Position numbers and translations under genes: made by a program. A stretch of DNA of 64,000 bases from Athalassotoga saccharophila (GTDB taxonomy: Bacteria > Thermotogota > Thermotogae > Mesoaciditogales > Mesoaciditogaceae), in the NCBI RefSeq assembly GCF_009936215.1, contig NZ_AP019551.1:1388708-1452707 (forward strand), read 5' to 3'. Numbering within the stretch: the stretch's first letter is position 1; each line of letters starts with the position of its first letter. Shown one piece after another: positions 52,204 to 61,003 of the stretch. The notes under the pieces were generated by a model. That model searched no databases. It saw only the letters and a list, made by a program, of their open reading frames with translations, and had not been told where the DNA came from.

Positions 52204-53874
52204 ATGGACACGATAGTTATAAATGGACTCTTTGTTAACAGTTACAACCAGATCATATCAAGCCCATATTTCAAGAAATTCATGATCGATTATCTTGGTG
52301 CGCTTGAGAAAAAAAATGAGGTGCCGGAGGTTTTAAAAAAATTCAAAAAGAAAAATTTCAAATACGATGATATAATGAATTACCTTTACAATTTGACTTT
52401 GAAACCTGCGGATGATCTCGACGATAAAACGAGAAATGAACTTGAAAATTTCGTTGAAGGGTTTTACGATTTTTGGAGAGAAAAGCATCGCTTCATAGTC
52501 AAAAGGGAAAGATTTTCGAAGAACGTGAATGAGAGAAATGGAATCCTTAAATCTGCAATGTACCTTGGAGAAGAATTTGAAAATACCGTCAGAAATCTTT
52601 ACCGAGACCTTGAATTCAACACCTCACTTAAAGTCCAGAAGGTTTTCAGGCAACTGCCGAGCGGCGCTCAGGTGATATTCATAACCGACAAGATAAGAAA
52701 TTCTCCAAAGAACAGGATGAAATACGAATGGATGTATTCAGTTCCGTTCATATGGAGTGCGGTAATCGCTCCCCCGGCCATATTTCACACAAAATCGAAC
52801 AAAAGAACGGGCGTTTTCCCAGTTGTGAAATCTAAATTCTTGGATAAGGTCGAACTTGACCGTGGATGGTATGCCATGCCGATAAAGGTTGGAACCCTTT
52901 TGATGTACATCTATTTCAATTATAAATATTTAGCGCATGCGGCAGGTCTTACAAATCTTTTCGAGATGGCAGATCTTACAGAGCAACGCAAACCTGACGG
53001 TATAGTGATCTTTGGCCTTCCAATAGATTACATCGGGAATGAATATAAAGATGGTGTGATATACGAAGATGAAATATATGCGGGAGTAATCCCCGATCTG
53101 GACGAAAATGATTACTTTGGATATGCCAAGAAAATGATACTAACGGTTCACAATTTAATAATGATAGACAGAGAAAAATTACCTGTGCACGGATCTCTTG
53201 CCACGATAAAATTGAAAAATGGAAGAAAGGCTAACATCATGTTCGTGGGTGACAGTGGTGCGGGTAAATCAGAGACTCTCGACGCTCTCGGAAGGCTTGA
53301 CGAAGTTGAATATGTCAACATACTCATAGATGACATGGGATCTTTGAGCATAGAAGATGGAAGGGTTGTTGCCTACGGCACAGAAATAGGAGCCTTTGTA
53401 AGGCTTGACGATCTACCTCCGGGATATGCCTACTCAACGCTCGACAGAAGTATTTTCATGAATCCAGATCAAACAAACGCAAGGGTTATAGTTCCATTCG
53501 ATAACTACAACGAAATAATCTCACCCACCCCAATAGATTTCTTCCTTTACGCCAACAATTACACAAAGGTAGAATCGGACGAAGAAAGGGTCCTTTTCTT
53601 CAAAGATCTCAAAAGCGCCATAGATGTCTTTTCCAAAGGCGCAAGGATGGCAAAGGGTACAACGTCTGAGAAGGGCCTGTCGTTTTCATACTTTGCAAAT
53701 CCATTCGGAGCCGTTCAAAGAAAAGAAGTGCACGAAAAACTCGCTGATTTCTACGTCGGAAAGATGTTCGAAACAGGCGTAAAGGTCGGAGAGGTAAGAA
53801 CCATGTTGGGTGTAACGGGATACGAAAATGAAGGGACACTTCTTGCGGCCCGTCAACTTGTGAAATTAATATAA
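52204..53874 (+). CDS. PEPCK/HPr-kinase-fold protein of unknown reaction
   Basis: About 556 residues. The C-terminal half has the phosphoenolpyruvate-carboxykinase type P-loop FVGDSGAGKSETLDALG, the acidic pair in NILIDDMGSLSIEDG, and GTEIGAFVRLDDLPPGYAYS then TLDRSIFMNPDQTNARVIVP. The N-terminal 300 residues resemble nothing I recognise. The GxSGxGKS loop and DD pair suggest a phosphoryl-transfer enzyme; whether it carboxylates, like a PEPCK, or phosphorylates a protein or metabolite is open. Start at the second ATG (GGAGG nine bases before). Convergent with a second PEPCK-family gene. Confidence 0.6.
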   Translation: MDTIVINGLFVNSYNQIISSPYFKKFMIDYLGALEKKNEVPEVLKKFKKKNFKYDDIMNYLYNLTLKPADDLDDKTRNELENFVEGFYDFWREKHRFIVKRERFSKNVNERNGILKSAMYLGEEFENTVRNLYRDLEFNTSLKVQKVFRQLPSGAQVIFITDKIRNSPKNRMKYEWMYSVPFIWSAVIAPPAIFHTKSNKRTGVFPVVKSKFLDKVELDRGWYAMPIKVGTLLMYIYFNYKYLAHAAGLTNLFEMADLTEQRKPDGIVIFGLPIDYIGNEYKDGVIYEDEIYAGVIPDLDENDYFGYAKKMILTVHNLIMIDREKLPVHGSLATIKLKNGRKANIMFVGDSGAGKSETLDALGRLDEVEYVNILIDDMGSLSIEDGRVVAYGTEIGAFVRLDDLPPGYAYSTLDRSIFMNPDQTNARVIVPFDNYNEIISPTPIDFFLYANNYTKVESDEERVLFFKDLKSAIDVFSKGARMAKGTTSEKGLSFSYFANPFGAVQRKEVHEKLADFYVGKMFETGVKVGEVRTMLGVTGYENEGTLLAARQLVKLI

Positions 53875-53898
53875 CAACGCCTGCCTAAGCAGGCGTTG
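53875..53898. terminator. hairpin between the convergent PEPCK-family genes
   Basis: CAACGCCTGC - CTAA - GCAGGCGTTG, perfect 10-bp stem filling the 25 bases between the two stop codons. It lacks a T-run on either strand, so it may block polymerase collision or protect 3' ends more than terminate. Confidence 0.7.
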
Positions 53899-53899
53899 G

Positions 53900-55393
53900 T
53901 CAGATCGACTCTACAATGTCCTTGTCAAGTCCGTCAAGCGTCTTGAGAAATTCTAATCTCTCGGCTCTTAATCTTTTCATCTTTTGAGCGTATTCTTCTT
54001 TCGAATAGAAGTTTTCTATTTTGAATTTGCTTATGTCCATACCTTCAACCTCAACGGGTACTTCAAACCCTACGAGAGGATCATATTCGAATTTTATTTC
54101 ATCTCTTAAGGCTTTTTCGACGAAGTTAAAGGTGTCGGCTGGTTTTATCTTGAGGCCATTCCATCCTCCAATGTATCCCGTGTTAACTATGAACGCCTTG
54201 AATTCTTTTCCCTTGAGTGCGCTTTTGAACGTGTTTACCTCTTTTGCAGGATCGTCTATTATAAAGGGATTAAAGCCCACAGTTCTTACAGGCTGGCCCG
54301 CTCTTTGAGGATCATCGGCACTTGTTATGGTAGACTCTCCCAGCGCAAAGATGGCCGCGGCCTTTTCGACGCTATCGATCTTAAGAATGGGAGGCAGATC
54401 GTCACGACGGGTGTTGAAAAATAGAACATCGACCTTTCCCATTCTGTAAGATTTCGAACTGTAAGGGATCTTATCTTTTTCAACTATCGCGCGCCCATTT
54501 GAACTTATGCTTAAATTATCAAAGTCTATTTCTCCTTTTTCATTGACGTAAACATTCTCGAGAATAGAACCCGTACTTTTTGCGGCTTCAAAAAGCAATG
54601 GCTGTGATGTAATACCTTCCGTCTTGATGTAGAAGTTCTTCTCAGATCCCCAAGCAAAAAGATTTTGATCTATGAAATTTATATCGTCCTGAATTATCTC
54701 TATCGATTCTGGCGTTTTTAGATCGTGTGTCGCGCAAACAAGAGTTGTTTTTCCAGTTCCGCTCAGTCCAAAGATCAAAACACCGATGTGTTTCATTTCA
54801 GAATTTATCTTCAGATTGTATGCTTTGCTTCCAGCGTGAAGACCAAGTGCTCCATGTTTTTCTCGGGCTATATACATGGCAAGCCTAAGGGCAGCCATCT
54901 TTGTCTCTCCGTAATAATCACTTCCCAAAATCACTTCGACGCCCTCTTTTGGAAAGACGAGAACCTTCCTTTCCGGATACTCGGGAATGGTTATAACGTC
55001 AACCTGTTCTATCTCTTCCCCGTTAGGTTCAAATAAGTTCTTTTTGAACATGTAGGCAAGTTGTGGATATTTCGCGCTTACAAAAAGTCTCGATCTGAAA
55101 GTTAATTCCGATCCCTCTCCTATTCTTGCCTCAACCTTTATCATCTCGTTGTTTTTGACAAAATCCTGAACATCTTTGAGATACTTCTGCGCTTCCGGAT
55201 CATCGATCTCATAATTTTTTGTGAATTTGGCGCTTCTCGATTTAACCTTTGGATAGAAAAGGGGCAATCCAGCGTTGTTAGGAACAGAATACACTTTAGC
55301 CATTTCCCAAAGTTCGCACAGAGTTGGATTGAGTTTGTCATCTGGCTTCATCGGAAATTCAATGTACTTTTCTAATCTGTTTATTTCCGTCAT
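53900..55393 (-). CDS. pckA: phosphoenolpyruvate carboxykinase (ATP)-family protein
   Basis: 497 residues; PEPCK (ATP) interconverts oxaloacetate + ATP with PEP + CO2 + ADP. GVLIFGLSGTGKTTLVCATH is the family P-loop, EIIQDDINFID the metal-binding acidic pair, LENVYVNEKGEIDFDNLSI and the NGRAIV block (corresponding to the N-T-R stretch near the adenine site) follow. The protein is divergent: the usual GDDEHGW block is replaced by QDDINFID and the substrate loops differ, so the activity should be treated as probable. GGAGGAAG and an extended -10 lie upstream. Confidence 0.72.
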   Translation of the reverse strand: MTEINRLEKYIEFPMKPDDKLNPTLCELWEMAKVYSVPNNAGLPLFYPKVKSRSAKFTKNYEIDDPEAQKYLKDVQDFVKNNEMIKVEARIGEGSELTFRSRLFVSAKYPQLAYMFKKNLFEPNGEEIEQVDVITIPEYPERKVLVFPKEGVEVILGSDYYGETKMAALRLAMYIAREKHGALGLHAGSKAYNLKINSEMKHIGVLIFGLSGTGKTTLVCATHDLKTPESIEIIQDDINFIDQNLFAWGSEKNFYIKTEGITSQPLLFEAAKSTGSILENVYVNEKGEIDFDNLSISSNGRAIVEKDKIPYSSKSYRMGKVDVLFFNTRRDDLPPILKIDSVEKAAAIFALGESTITSADDPQRAGQPVRTVGFNPFIIDDPAKEVNTFKSALKGKEFKAFIVNTGYIGGWNGLKIKPADTFNFVEKALRDEIKFEYDPLVGFEVPVEVEGMDISKFKIENFYSKEEYAQKMKRLRAERLEFLKTLDGLDKDIVESI

Positions 55394-55426
55394 CGTCTCT
55401 TCCTCCTTTTTGATCTATTTAAATAT

Positions 55427-55435
55427 ATTATACCA
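55427..55435 (-). promoter_or_regulatory. extended -10 promoter of the PEPCK (ATP) gene
   Basis: TGGTATAAT on the minus strand, about 34 bases before the start codon. Confidence 0.65.
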
Positions 55436-55505
55436 GCCAGATTTCTAAATTCATACACCAATATTACTTCGACTTGCATGATCCGGTAACTTTATACAAA
55501 TGAAA

Positions 55506-55527
55506 TGCGCCCCACAAAGGAGGCGCA
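55506..55527 (-). terminator. terminator of the DsrE-like gene
   Basis: On the minus strand TGCGCC - loop - GGCGCA followed by TTTCATTT, 19 bases beyond the stop. Confidence 0.7.
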
Positions 55528-55545
55528 GGTAAAATGGGAGGTTAC

Positions 55546-55881
55546 TCAAAAAACCATTGTAACGTAATCCTGATTCACAAGATCCGCGATTGACTTTCCC
55601 ACAGGTATCGTGTTAACGCCAAGGGCGTTAAGTTTTGGCGTTATATTGAAGGCATTACTGACATTAACGCACGCAACAGGCGTAATGCCATCCTTAATCA
55701 ACTTTGAAAGACTGGATTGCAAATCTTTGTCTTCACTTATAACTTTTTCACTTGGGCCAAAGAAAAAAACCTTAAGATCGCTGTAAAGTTTGTTTTCAAA
55801 AGAAATCGTTGCAAGTGTCATTGCCCCAGAAATCACGTTTTTGTCTCCGTTAGAAATTATCATCAAAACCTTTTTTGACAT
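55546..55881 (-). CDS. DsrE/DsrF-like small protein
   Basis: 111 residues of the DsrE-like fold: KVLMIISNGDKNVISGAMTL, LKVFFFGPSEKVISED, LIKDGITPVACVNVSNAF and a final NQDYVTMVF. One Cys (in TPVACVNV) lies at the position that carries sulfur in DsrE/TusD proteins, so sulfur transfer or binding is possible. Single gene with its own terminator. GGAGATG precedes the ATG. Physiological role unknown. Confidence 0.75.
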   Translation of the reverse strand: MSKKVLMIISNGDKNVISGAMTLATISFENKLYSDLKVFFFGPSEKVISEDKDLQSSLSKLIKDGITPVACVNVSNAFNITPKLNALGVNTIPVGKSIADLVNQDYVTMVF

Positions 55882-55949
55882 TTAATCATCTCCTTCTATA
55901 ATTATGACTAATACTTTACCTATTTTGTTCAATTTTGATCCTTTGGAGA

Positions 55950-55978
55950 TTGACTTTTGATCCTTATTGTGTTATAGT
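55950..55978 (+). promoter_or_regulatory. promoter of the YtrA-type envelope operon
   Basis: TTGACT (55950-55955), exactly 17 bases, TATAGT (55973-55978). The -10 lies inside the left arm of an inverted repeat (see next entry). Confidence 0.75.
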
Positions 55979-55997
55979 TATATAGAACACTATAACA
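55970..55997 (+). promoter_or_regulatory. inverted-repeat operator, likely for the GntR/YtrA regulator
   Basis: TGTTATAGT (55970-55978), 10-base spacer, ACTATAACA (55989-55997): a perfect 9-bp inverted repeat over the -10 and start point. The third base set of the operon encodes a YtrA-type repressor; such regulators bind comparable two-fold sites at their own promoters. Binding here would block polymerase. Confidence 0.7.
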
Positions 55998-56009
55998 AGA
56001 GGTGAGATC

Positions 56010-56870
56010 ATGGTAAAATATCCGATAATGTTTAGAACATGTTTGGCGATGGCATTAGGCACTTTGGCTATTTTTATTCCATTTCTGCCATTAAAGATAA
56101 TCTTGGGCGTATTATCTCTGATAATCTTTGCGATTAACATGAGAAGATATGCATTCTTCCTTATTGCGATGATCGTTATTTTTGGAGTTGTCATCGCTAT
56201 AAGAAATGTTCCATACAATTTTATTTCGAACTTTGGCGTTTTTTCTTTTACGTCAGAGACTATTTACCCGGACACATATATACAAGGATCAAGGAATCTT
56301 TCCATCAATGTTACCGGACTTGACTTAACCTTCGATCCGTCTACGAATACGATATACATTCCATCCATTCTAAACGTCAAAAGAAACAAGAATATACTCG
56401 ATATATCATCAAATCAGAATAACGTTACATTCAGAATCGTTGTTGGAACAAAGGACGGATTTACGAATGCTTATTTTCAAACGACGGGTCTTAAAGTCAA
56501 TGGAAGTATATTGGCAGAAAATGTCGTATTCAACTCGACAGGCATAGAGATGAATTCATCGATAGTGGCAAGTAAAATCTCGATAAATGGTGTTGGAATA
56601 AATCTAAATGGTACTCTTAAGGCCTCAAGCATCGAGATAAATGGGACCGGAGACAATTTAGACCTTATGGTTTCTGCCAATACGATAAAGATTAATGGTG
56701 TCTCCATAGATGGTAATTTGAAATATGTAGATAAATGGGCAGGATCGAGATCGATCCTTGTAAATGCAATAAGTGGAAATCTTTCCGTGTACACGCTTTC
56801 ATCGAATGAAGGATATCTCGACATTCAAAATACCGGTGGATTTTTAAAGATCAACAGGGTAAGATATTGA
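56010..56870 (+). CDS. membrane-anchored beta-rich protein, envelope-sensor-like
   Basis: 286 residues. Two close membrane segments at the N-terminus (about 12-60), then an exposed domain of repeated short strands rich in Asn, Ser, Ile and Val (TTGLKVNGSILAENVVFNST, SIVASKISINGVGINLNGTL, SSIEINGTGDNLDLMVSANT), which suggests a beta-solenoid or DUF4097/LiaF-like adhesin. First gene of the operon, so it may sense or stabilise the envelope. GAGGTGAG upstream. No catalytic motif. Confidence 0.6.
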   Translation: MVKYPIMFRTCLAMALGTLAIFIPFLPLKIILGVLSLIIFAINMRRYAFFLIAMIVIFGVVIAIRNVPYNFISNFGVFSFTSETIYPDTYIQGSRNLSINVTGLDLTFDPSTNTIYIPSILNVKRNKNILDISSNQNNVTFRIVVGTKDGFTNAYFQTTGLKVNGSILAENVVFNSTGIEMNSSIVASKISINGVGINLNGTLKASSIEINGTGDNLDLMVSANTIKINGVSIDGNLKYVDKWAGSRSILVNAISGNLSVYTLSSNEGYLDIQNTGGFLKINRVRY

Positions 56871-57235
56871 TGTTTGAAAAAGTAGACAAGCATAGCGGAA
56901 TTCCAGCATACATTCAAGTTATAGACATAATAAAAAAAGAAATACTTCTTGGAAATTTAAAATCTGAAGATCAACTTCCACCAGTAAGGGAATTACAGGA
57001 TATCTTTGACGTTAACGTCAACACCATCCTAAAGGCTCTCGAACGTTTGCAGTCAGAGGGTATCGTTGAGGCAAGACACGGCGTTGGGTATTTTGTAAAA
57101 TCTTCTCAAAGTCCGAAGACCGAGGTTATAAAAATTCTCGATGAAACCGTTCAGAAACTCAAAATTATGGGTATAGATTTACACACAGCCATTTTGATAA
57201 TGGAGGAGGTATGGAAAAATGATTCAAAAACTTGA
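56870..57235 (+). CDS. GntR-family regulator, YtrA type
   Basis: 121-residue repressor. The winged helix is clear: SGIPAYIQVIDIIKKEILLG, QLPPVRELQDIFDVNVNTIL and KALERLQSEGIVEARHGVGY. The C-terminal tail is only about 45 residues, as in the YtrA subfamily, which usually controls adjacent ABC transporters in response to cell-wall stress. ATG (TGATG overlap with the previous stop). Probably binds the inverted repeat at 55970-55997. Confidence 0.88.
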   Translation: MFEKVDKHSGIPAYIQVIDIIKKEILLGNLKSEDQLPPVRELQDIFDVNVNTILKALERLQSEGIVEARHGVGYFVKSSQSPKTEVIKILDETVQKLKIMGIDLHTAILIMEEVWKNDSKT

Positions 57236-57821
57236 GGCGTATTTCATGAAAGATTTCATAGAAAAGGGAGGTGCACTCGTCGTTTTCGCCATTCTCATGT
57301 TTATTCCCGTTGATTTTTTAAGAGGGATTTTCATGATTTTGATGATCACGATAGTTTTATCCCACATTGATCCATATAGAAGACGCAAAGAATCAATTTC
57401 AGAATTAATGGCATTGCCTTTTTCATATTCCGAGATATTCTGGTTTCCATTCGTCTTTTTGGTCACGATAGTAACGATCATTCAACTCTCCGTTGGTGGA
57501 ATAATCGATCTTGGTATATACCTGTCATTTTCGCAGATTCTGCATTCTTTGATCTTTTTAACAGCCTATTACGGTATCTTCAACATTTTCGCAATTGCGG
57601 GGCTAAGTGGTGGTGGTTTCATATGGCTTTTCTGGGTTGCTGACATGATTTTGGGATCTATAGGACCGGAATCTCAAAATTTGTACCGTATGATAAGTCC
57701 AATTTTTCAGGGAAATGAAATTGCGGCACTCTTATTTGCCGTGGCAATTTTGGTTGTATCCTTTTACCTTTTTTCAAAGAAAGGGGTGACAAAAAGATGG
57801 CAGAAAAGATCGTCGATGTGA
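57219..57821 (+). CDS. ABC-2-type membrane protein
   Basis: 200 residues with about six spans (for example GALVVFAILMFIPVDFLRGI, IFWFPFVFLVTIVTIIQLSV, LFAVAILVVSFYLFSKKG). It starts within the end of the regulator gene and its last 25 bases overlap the ATPase gene, so it is the probable permease of that ATPase. Family only recognisable by layout and context. Confidence 0.7.
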   Translation: MIQKLEAYFMKDFIEKGGALVVFAILMFIPVDFLRGIFMILMITIVLSHIDPYRRRKESISELMALPFSYSEIFWFPFVFLVTIVTIIQLSVGGIIDLGIYLSFSQILHSLIFLTAYYGIFNIFAIAGLSGGGFIWLFWVADMILGSIGPESQNLYRMISPIFQGNEIAALLFAVAILVVSFYLFSKKGVTKRWQKRSSM

Positions 57822-58627
57822 AAAATATCGTAAAAAAGTTTGGCGAAAAGATAGTCCTAAACAACGTGAATTTTTCGGTCAATTATGGAGAGATATTCTC
57901 TTTAATAGGCCCAAATGGAGCGGGTAAGACTACGACTCTGAGATGCCTCTACGGCGATCTTTTTCCAGATCAGGGAGAAATAAAGATCTTTGGAAGTAAA
58001 TTCAATCCAAATTTAAAGGATAGAATAGCGGTTATGACCGAAAACAGAATTTCATTTTCAAGATTCAAAGGCGATGATTATAGAAAACTGTGGAGTATGC
58101 TTTACCCCAAATGGAATGATGAGATTTTCAACGAATTTGTAATTCATTATAAACTTAATTTGGGAGAACGCGTTGAGAATTACTCAACAGGCATGAAAGT
58201 TATAATGAATTTGGCACTAACGGTTTCAAGTGGTGCCGAACTTTTAATCCTCGATGAACCAACACTTAACCTTGATCCGGTTGTCAGATCCGATATGTTA
58301 AGGATCTTGAAAGACTTTGCCAAGGAGGGAAAATCTATTGTGATATCTTCGCACGAGATATATGAATTAGAAGAAATCGCCGATGCATTTGCGATAATAA
58401 AAGAAGGAAGAATAATTTACACCGACACAATCGATGAGGCCAAGGCAAAGCACAGAATAGGTGGAAGAAATGAGAAAATATCCGGCGAGATCATAGGCAC
58501 TGTTGGAGACGAAGTTCTTTACAGGACAGACAAAGATGAAGGAAGATATCCCACTCTAATGGAGATATCCATCGCTTACATTCAAGGACAAAAGAGATTT
58601 GCCCCATTTGAAAGGAGTGATTTGTGA
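57797..58627 (+). CDS. ABC transporter ATPase (YtrB-like)
   Basis: 276 residues. Walker A LIGPNGAGKTTTLRCLYGDL; signature region ENYSTGMKVIMNLAL, where YSTGM replaces the usual LSGGQ, as in YtrB-type ATPases; Walker B ELLILDEPTLNLDPVV; H-loop SSHEIYE. Overlaps both neighbours. With the 57219 gene it forms the transporter controlled by the YtrA-type repressor. Confidence 0.9.
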   Translation: MAEKIVDVKNIVKKFGEKIVLNNVNFSVNYGEIFSLIGPNGAGKTTTLRCLYGDLFPDQGEIKIFGSKFNPNLKDRIAVMTENRISFSRFKGDDYRKLWSMLYPKWNDEIFNEFVIHYKLNLGERVENYSTGMKVIMNLALTVSSGAELLILDEPTLNLDPVVRSDMLRILKDFAKEGKSIVISSHEIYELEEIADAFAIIKEGRIIYTDTIDEAKAKHRIGGRNEKISGEIIGTVGDEVLYRTDKDEGRYPTLMEISIAYIQGQKRFAPFERSDL

Positions 58628-58896
58628 TGTATTACGCAGGACCTTACTGGTACGGATGGGATTATTGGGGATTTGGATTGGTTCAGGCTATAGCAGGCAT
58701 TTTGATCTTTGCATTTTTTCTCTGGATAATTATTCGTGTGGTAAGATCTTTTAAATGGGATTCTTACCGTCATTACAGATGGTGGGATGATGAGGATCCT
58801 ATCGAGATTCTTAAGAAAAGATACGCAAGAGGGGAGATTTCAAAAGAGGAGTACGAAAGGATAAAGGCAGATCTTGAAAGGGACATGAAAAAATAG
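58627..58896 (+). CDS. small SHOCT-domain membrane protein (paralogue)
   Basis: 89 residues. Aromatic start MYYAGPYWYGWDYWGFGL, one span (AGILIFAFFLWIIIRVV), then SHOCT: PIEILKKRYARGEISKEEYE. Same design as 18675-18917. ATG overlaps the ATPase stop (TGATG); AGGAGTG lies upstream. Position between two ABC systems suggests an accessory role in the membrane complex. Confidence 0.78.
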   Translation: MYYAGPYWYGWDYWGFGLVQAIAGILIFAFFLWIIIRVVRSFKWDSYRHYRWWDDEDPIEILKKRYARGEISKEEYERIKADLERDMKK

Positions 58897-58904
58897 GAGG
58901 ATTT

Positions 58905-59822
58905 ATGAGGGAATCCATACTCGAAGTCGAGAATTTAAAGAAATATTATTCAGATATCAAAGCGGTCGATGGAATTTCGTTCAAGGTTCTAAAGGGAGAG
59001 GTCTTCGCGCTTTTGGGACCCAATGGAGCAGGTAAAACAACCACTCTCGAGATTTTGGAGGGTCTTAAAGATTATGACGGTGGAAAGATCAAACTTTTTG
59101 GCGAAGAGGTCCGTGGAAAGGTCCCAAGGCATTTAAGAGAAAGAATCGGAGTTGTGCTGCAGGAGAATAATTTCATAGATCATCTCACAACCGTCGAGAT
59201 TCTAAAAATGTTCAGATCACTTTATTCGAATGGAATAGATGTTAGAGAAGTTTTAAAAGAGATAAGTCTTGAGGATAAGGCGAATGCAAAGGTTGAAAAA
59301 CTTTCGGGAGGTCAACGCCAGCGTCTTGCCATAGGAACTGCGCTCGTTGGAAATCCAGAACTCATCTTCATGGATGAACCCACTACCGGCCTCGATCCAC
59401 AGGCAAGAAGGAATGTCTGGGAGATGATAGAAAAACTCAGAGAAAAGGGAAAGACTGTCTTTCTTACAACTCATTACATGGAAGAGGCTGAGTATCTTGC
59501 CGATTACATCTACGTTATGGATCATGGAAAGATAATAGCAAAGGGCAGTGCAGAAGAACTCATATCCTCTTTTGGAGGAGAAAAAATAATAGAGATAGAT
59601 TTAGATTCTAAAAACTTAGATCTTTCGTTTCTTTCAGAATTTCAAAAGACAAAGATTGAGGATTCAAAGATAATAATCGTAACTTCTTCCCTTCCGACGG
59701 ATATGAAGAAAGCGCTCGATCTTTTCGAGGAAAGATCGATAAAGGTAAATGACATAATAGTAAGGCAGCCGAATCTTGAAGACGTATTTTTAAACCTTAC
59801 GGGTAGGAAATTGAGGGACTGA
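58905..59822 (+). CDS. ABC transporter ATPase (DrrA-like)
   Basis: 305 residues. Walker A LLGPNGAGKTTTLEILEGL, Q-loop VVLQENNFIDHL, signature KLSGGQRQRLAIGTAL, Walker B LIFMDEPTTGLDPQ, H-loop TTHYMEEAEYLAD, and a C-terminal domain ending PNLEDVFLNLTGRKLRD typical of ABC-2 exporters of drugs or polymers. GGAGGA before the ATG. Two permease genes follow. Confidence 0.95.
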   Translation: MRESILEVENLKKYYSDIKAVDGISFKVLKGEVFALLGPNGAGKTTTLEILEGLKDYDGGKIKLFGEEVRGKVPRHLRERIGVVLQENNFIDHLTTVEILKMFRSLYSNGIDVREVLKEISLEDKANAKVEKLSGGQRQRLAIGTALVGNPELIFMDEPTTGLDPQARRNVWEMIEKLREKGKTVFLTTHYMEEAEYLADYIYVMDHGKIIAKGSAEELISSFGGEKIIEIDLDSKNLDLSFLSEFQKTKIEDSKIIIVTSSLPTDMKKALDLFEERSIKVNDIIVRQPNLEDVFLNLTGRKLRD

Positions 59823-59823
59823 A

Positions 59824-61002
59824 ATGAAAAGAGTTTTCGCGATTTTCAAGGCGTTGATAGTCTCATCGATCAGATCTCCATCCGTTATATTTTGGAATAT
59901 ATTCTTTCCCGTCATATTGCTTTTGATACTTGCCTCTATATTTTCAAACATAGGAAAGGAAGTGTCCTTTAGAGTTAATCTTGTCGATGAAAGCACAACT
60001 TTTAAAAACACCAATATGGATTTCGCCTCTTACATATCTGAGGCTTTTAAAGAGATGTCGACTGGCAAAAATGCCGTTATAACCCTTGAATCAAGCACGA
60101 CGCAAAATTTTTTGAATGAATCTCTTGAAAAGTTGAAAAGCGGAAAGATCGATGCCGTTATTGTGATTCCACCTCTTTTCAATACCCAGATTTATGCCGC
60201 GGTTGTTCAGCAAAAGGGCGGTTTTAACCTCTTTTCAAAGCCAAAAATAGAGGTATATACCCTCGAAAATAGTCAGACATCTGATCTGGCTTTTACGATA
60301 ATATCATCTGTACTTGAATCTTTTAATCTTAAAATCTTGCAGAATTCAGGAACTCTGTCAGATTTTGTTTCCCCAAAGACAGAATATGTCTCGAAGAACG
60401 GTCAAAACTTCTCTTACATCGACTTTATAGTACCGGGCATTCTCGTAATGGCCGTAATGACGGTCTCGATCTTTGGTATAACAGATGATCTTCTCGTTCA
60501 AAGAGAGAAAAAGGTTTTAAGGAAATTATTCGTTGCGCCTCTTAATAAAGGTGAATACTTCTGGGCCATGATCCTTTCGAATCTGGCAATAGAAATCGTT
60601 CAGATAATAATCCTTTTGATTCTTGGACTTTATCTCGGCGCACATTTTGGCCTTGGAATCTTGGCCATATTGTACATTCTTTTTGCGATAGTGACGACCT
60701 TACCTATTGGGTTTTTCATAGCGAGTTTTTCGAAGACATCTGATGCGGGAAATGCCTTGGCCAATATCTTCAATTTTCTTTTCATGTTCTTAGGAGGTCT
60801 TTTTTTCCCAATTACCGGAGTCCCTCTTGCAGTTCAAATCGTTGCGTACATCATACCGACAACCTACCTTGCCAACGGCCTGAGATCGGCAATGGGAGTT
60901 ATGTCATCTCCAACCCCGATGTATCTTAACATATTGGTCCCCCTTATATGGGCAATCGTCATGGTAATTTACAGTGCAAAAGTTTTCAAATGGGAGGTGT
61001 GA
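59824..61002 (+). CDS. ABC-2 permease (DrrB/YhgE-like)
   Basis: 392 residues. One N-terminal span, a large outside loop (about 45-200), then five spans beginning IDFIVPGILVMAVMTVSIFG, the ABC-2 signature, with PLNKGEYFWAMILSNLAIE and IPTTYLANGLRSAMG. The order span-loop-five spans is standard. Two bases after the ATPase. Confidence 0.92.
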   Translation: MKRVFAIFKALIVSSIRSPSVIFWNIFFPVILLLILASIFSNIGKEVSFRVNLVDESTTFKNTNMDFASYISEAFKEMSTGKNAVITLESSTTQNFLNESLEKLKSGKIDAVIVIPPLFNTQIYAAVVQQKGGFNLFSKPKIEVYTLENSQTSDLAFTIISSVLESFNLKILQNSGTLSDFVSPKTEYVSKNGQNFSYIDFIVPGILVMAVMTVSIFGITDDLLVQREKKVLRKLFVAPLNKGEYFWAMILSNLAIEIVQIIILLILGLYLGAHFGLGILAILYILFAIVTTLPIGFFIASFSKTSDAGNALANIFNFLFMFLGGLFFPITGVPLAVQIVAYIIPTTYLANGLRSAMGVMSSPTPMYLNILVPLIWAIVMVIYSAKVFKWEV

Positions 61003-61003
61003 A

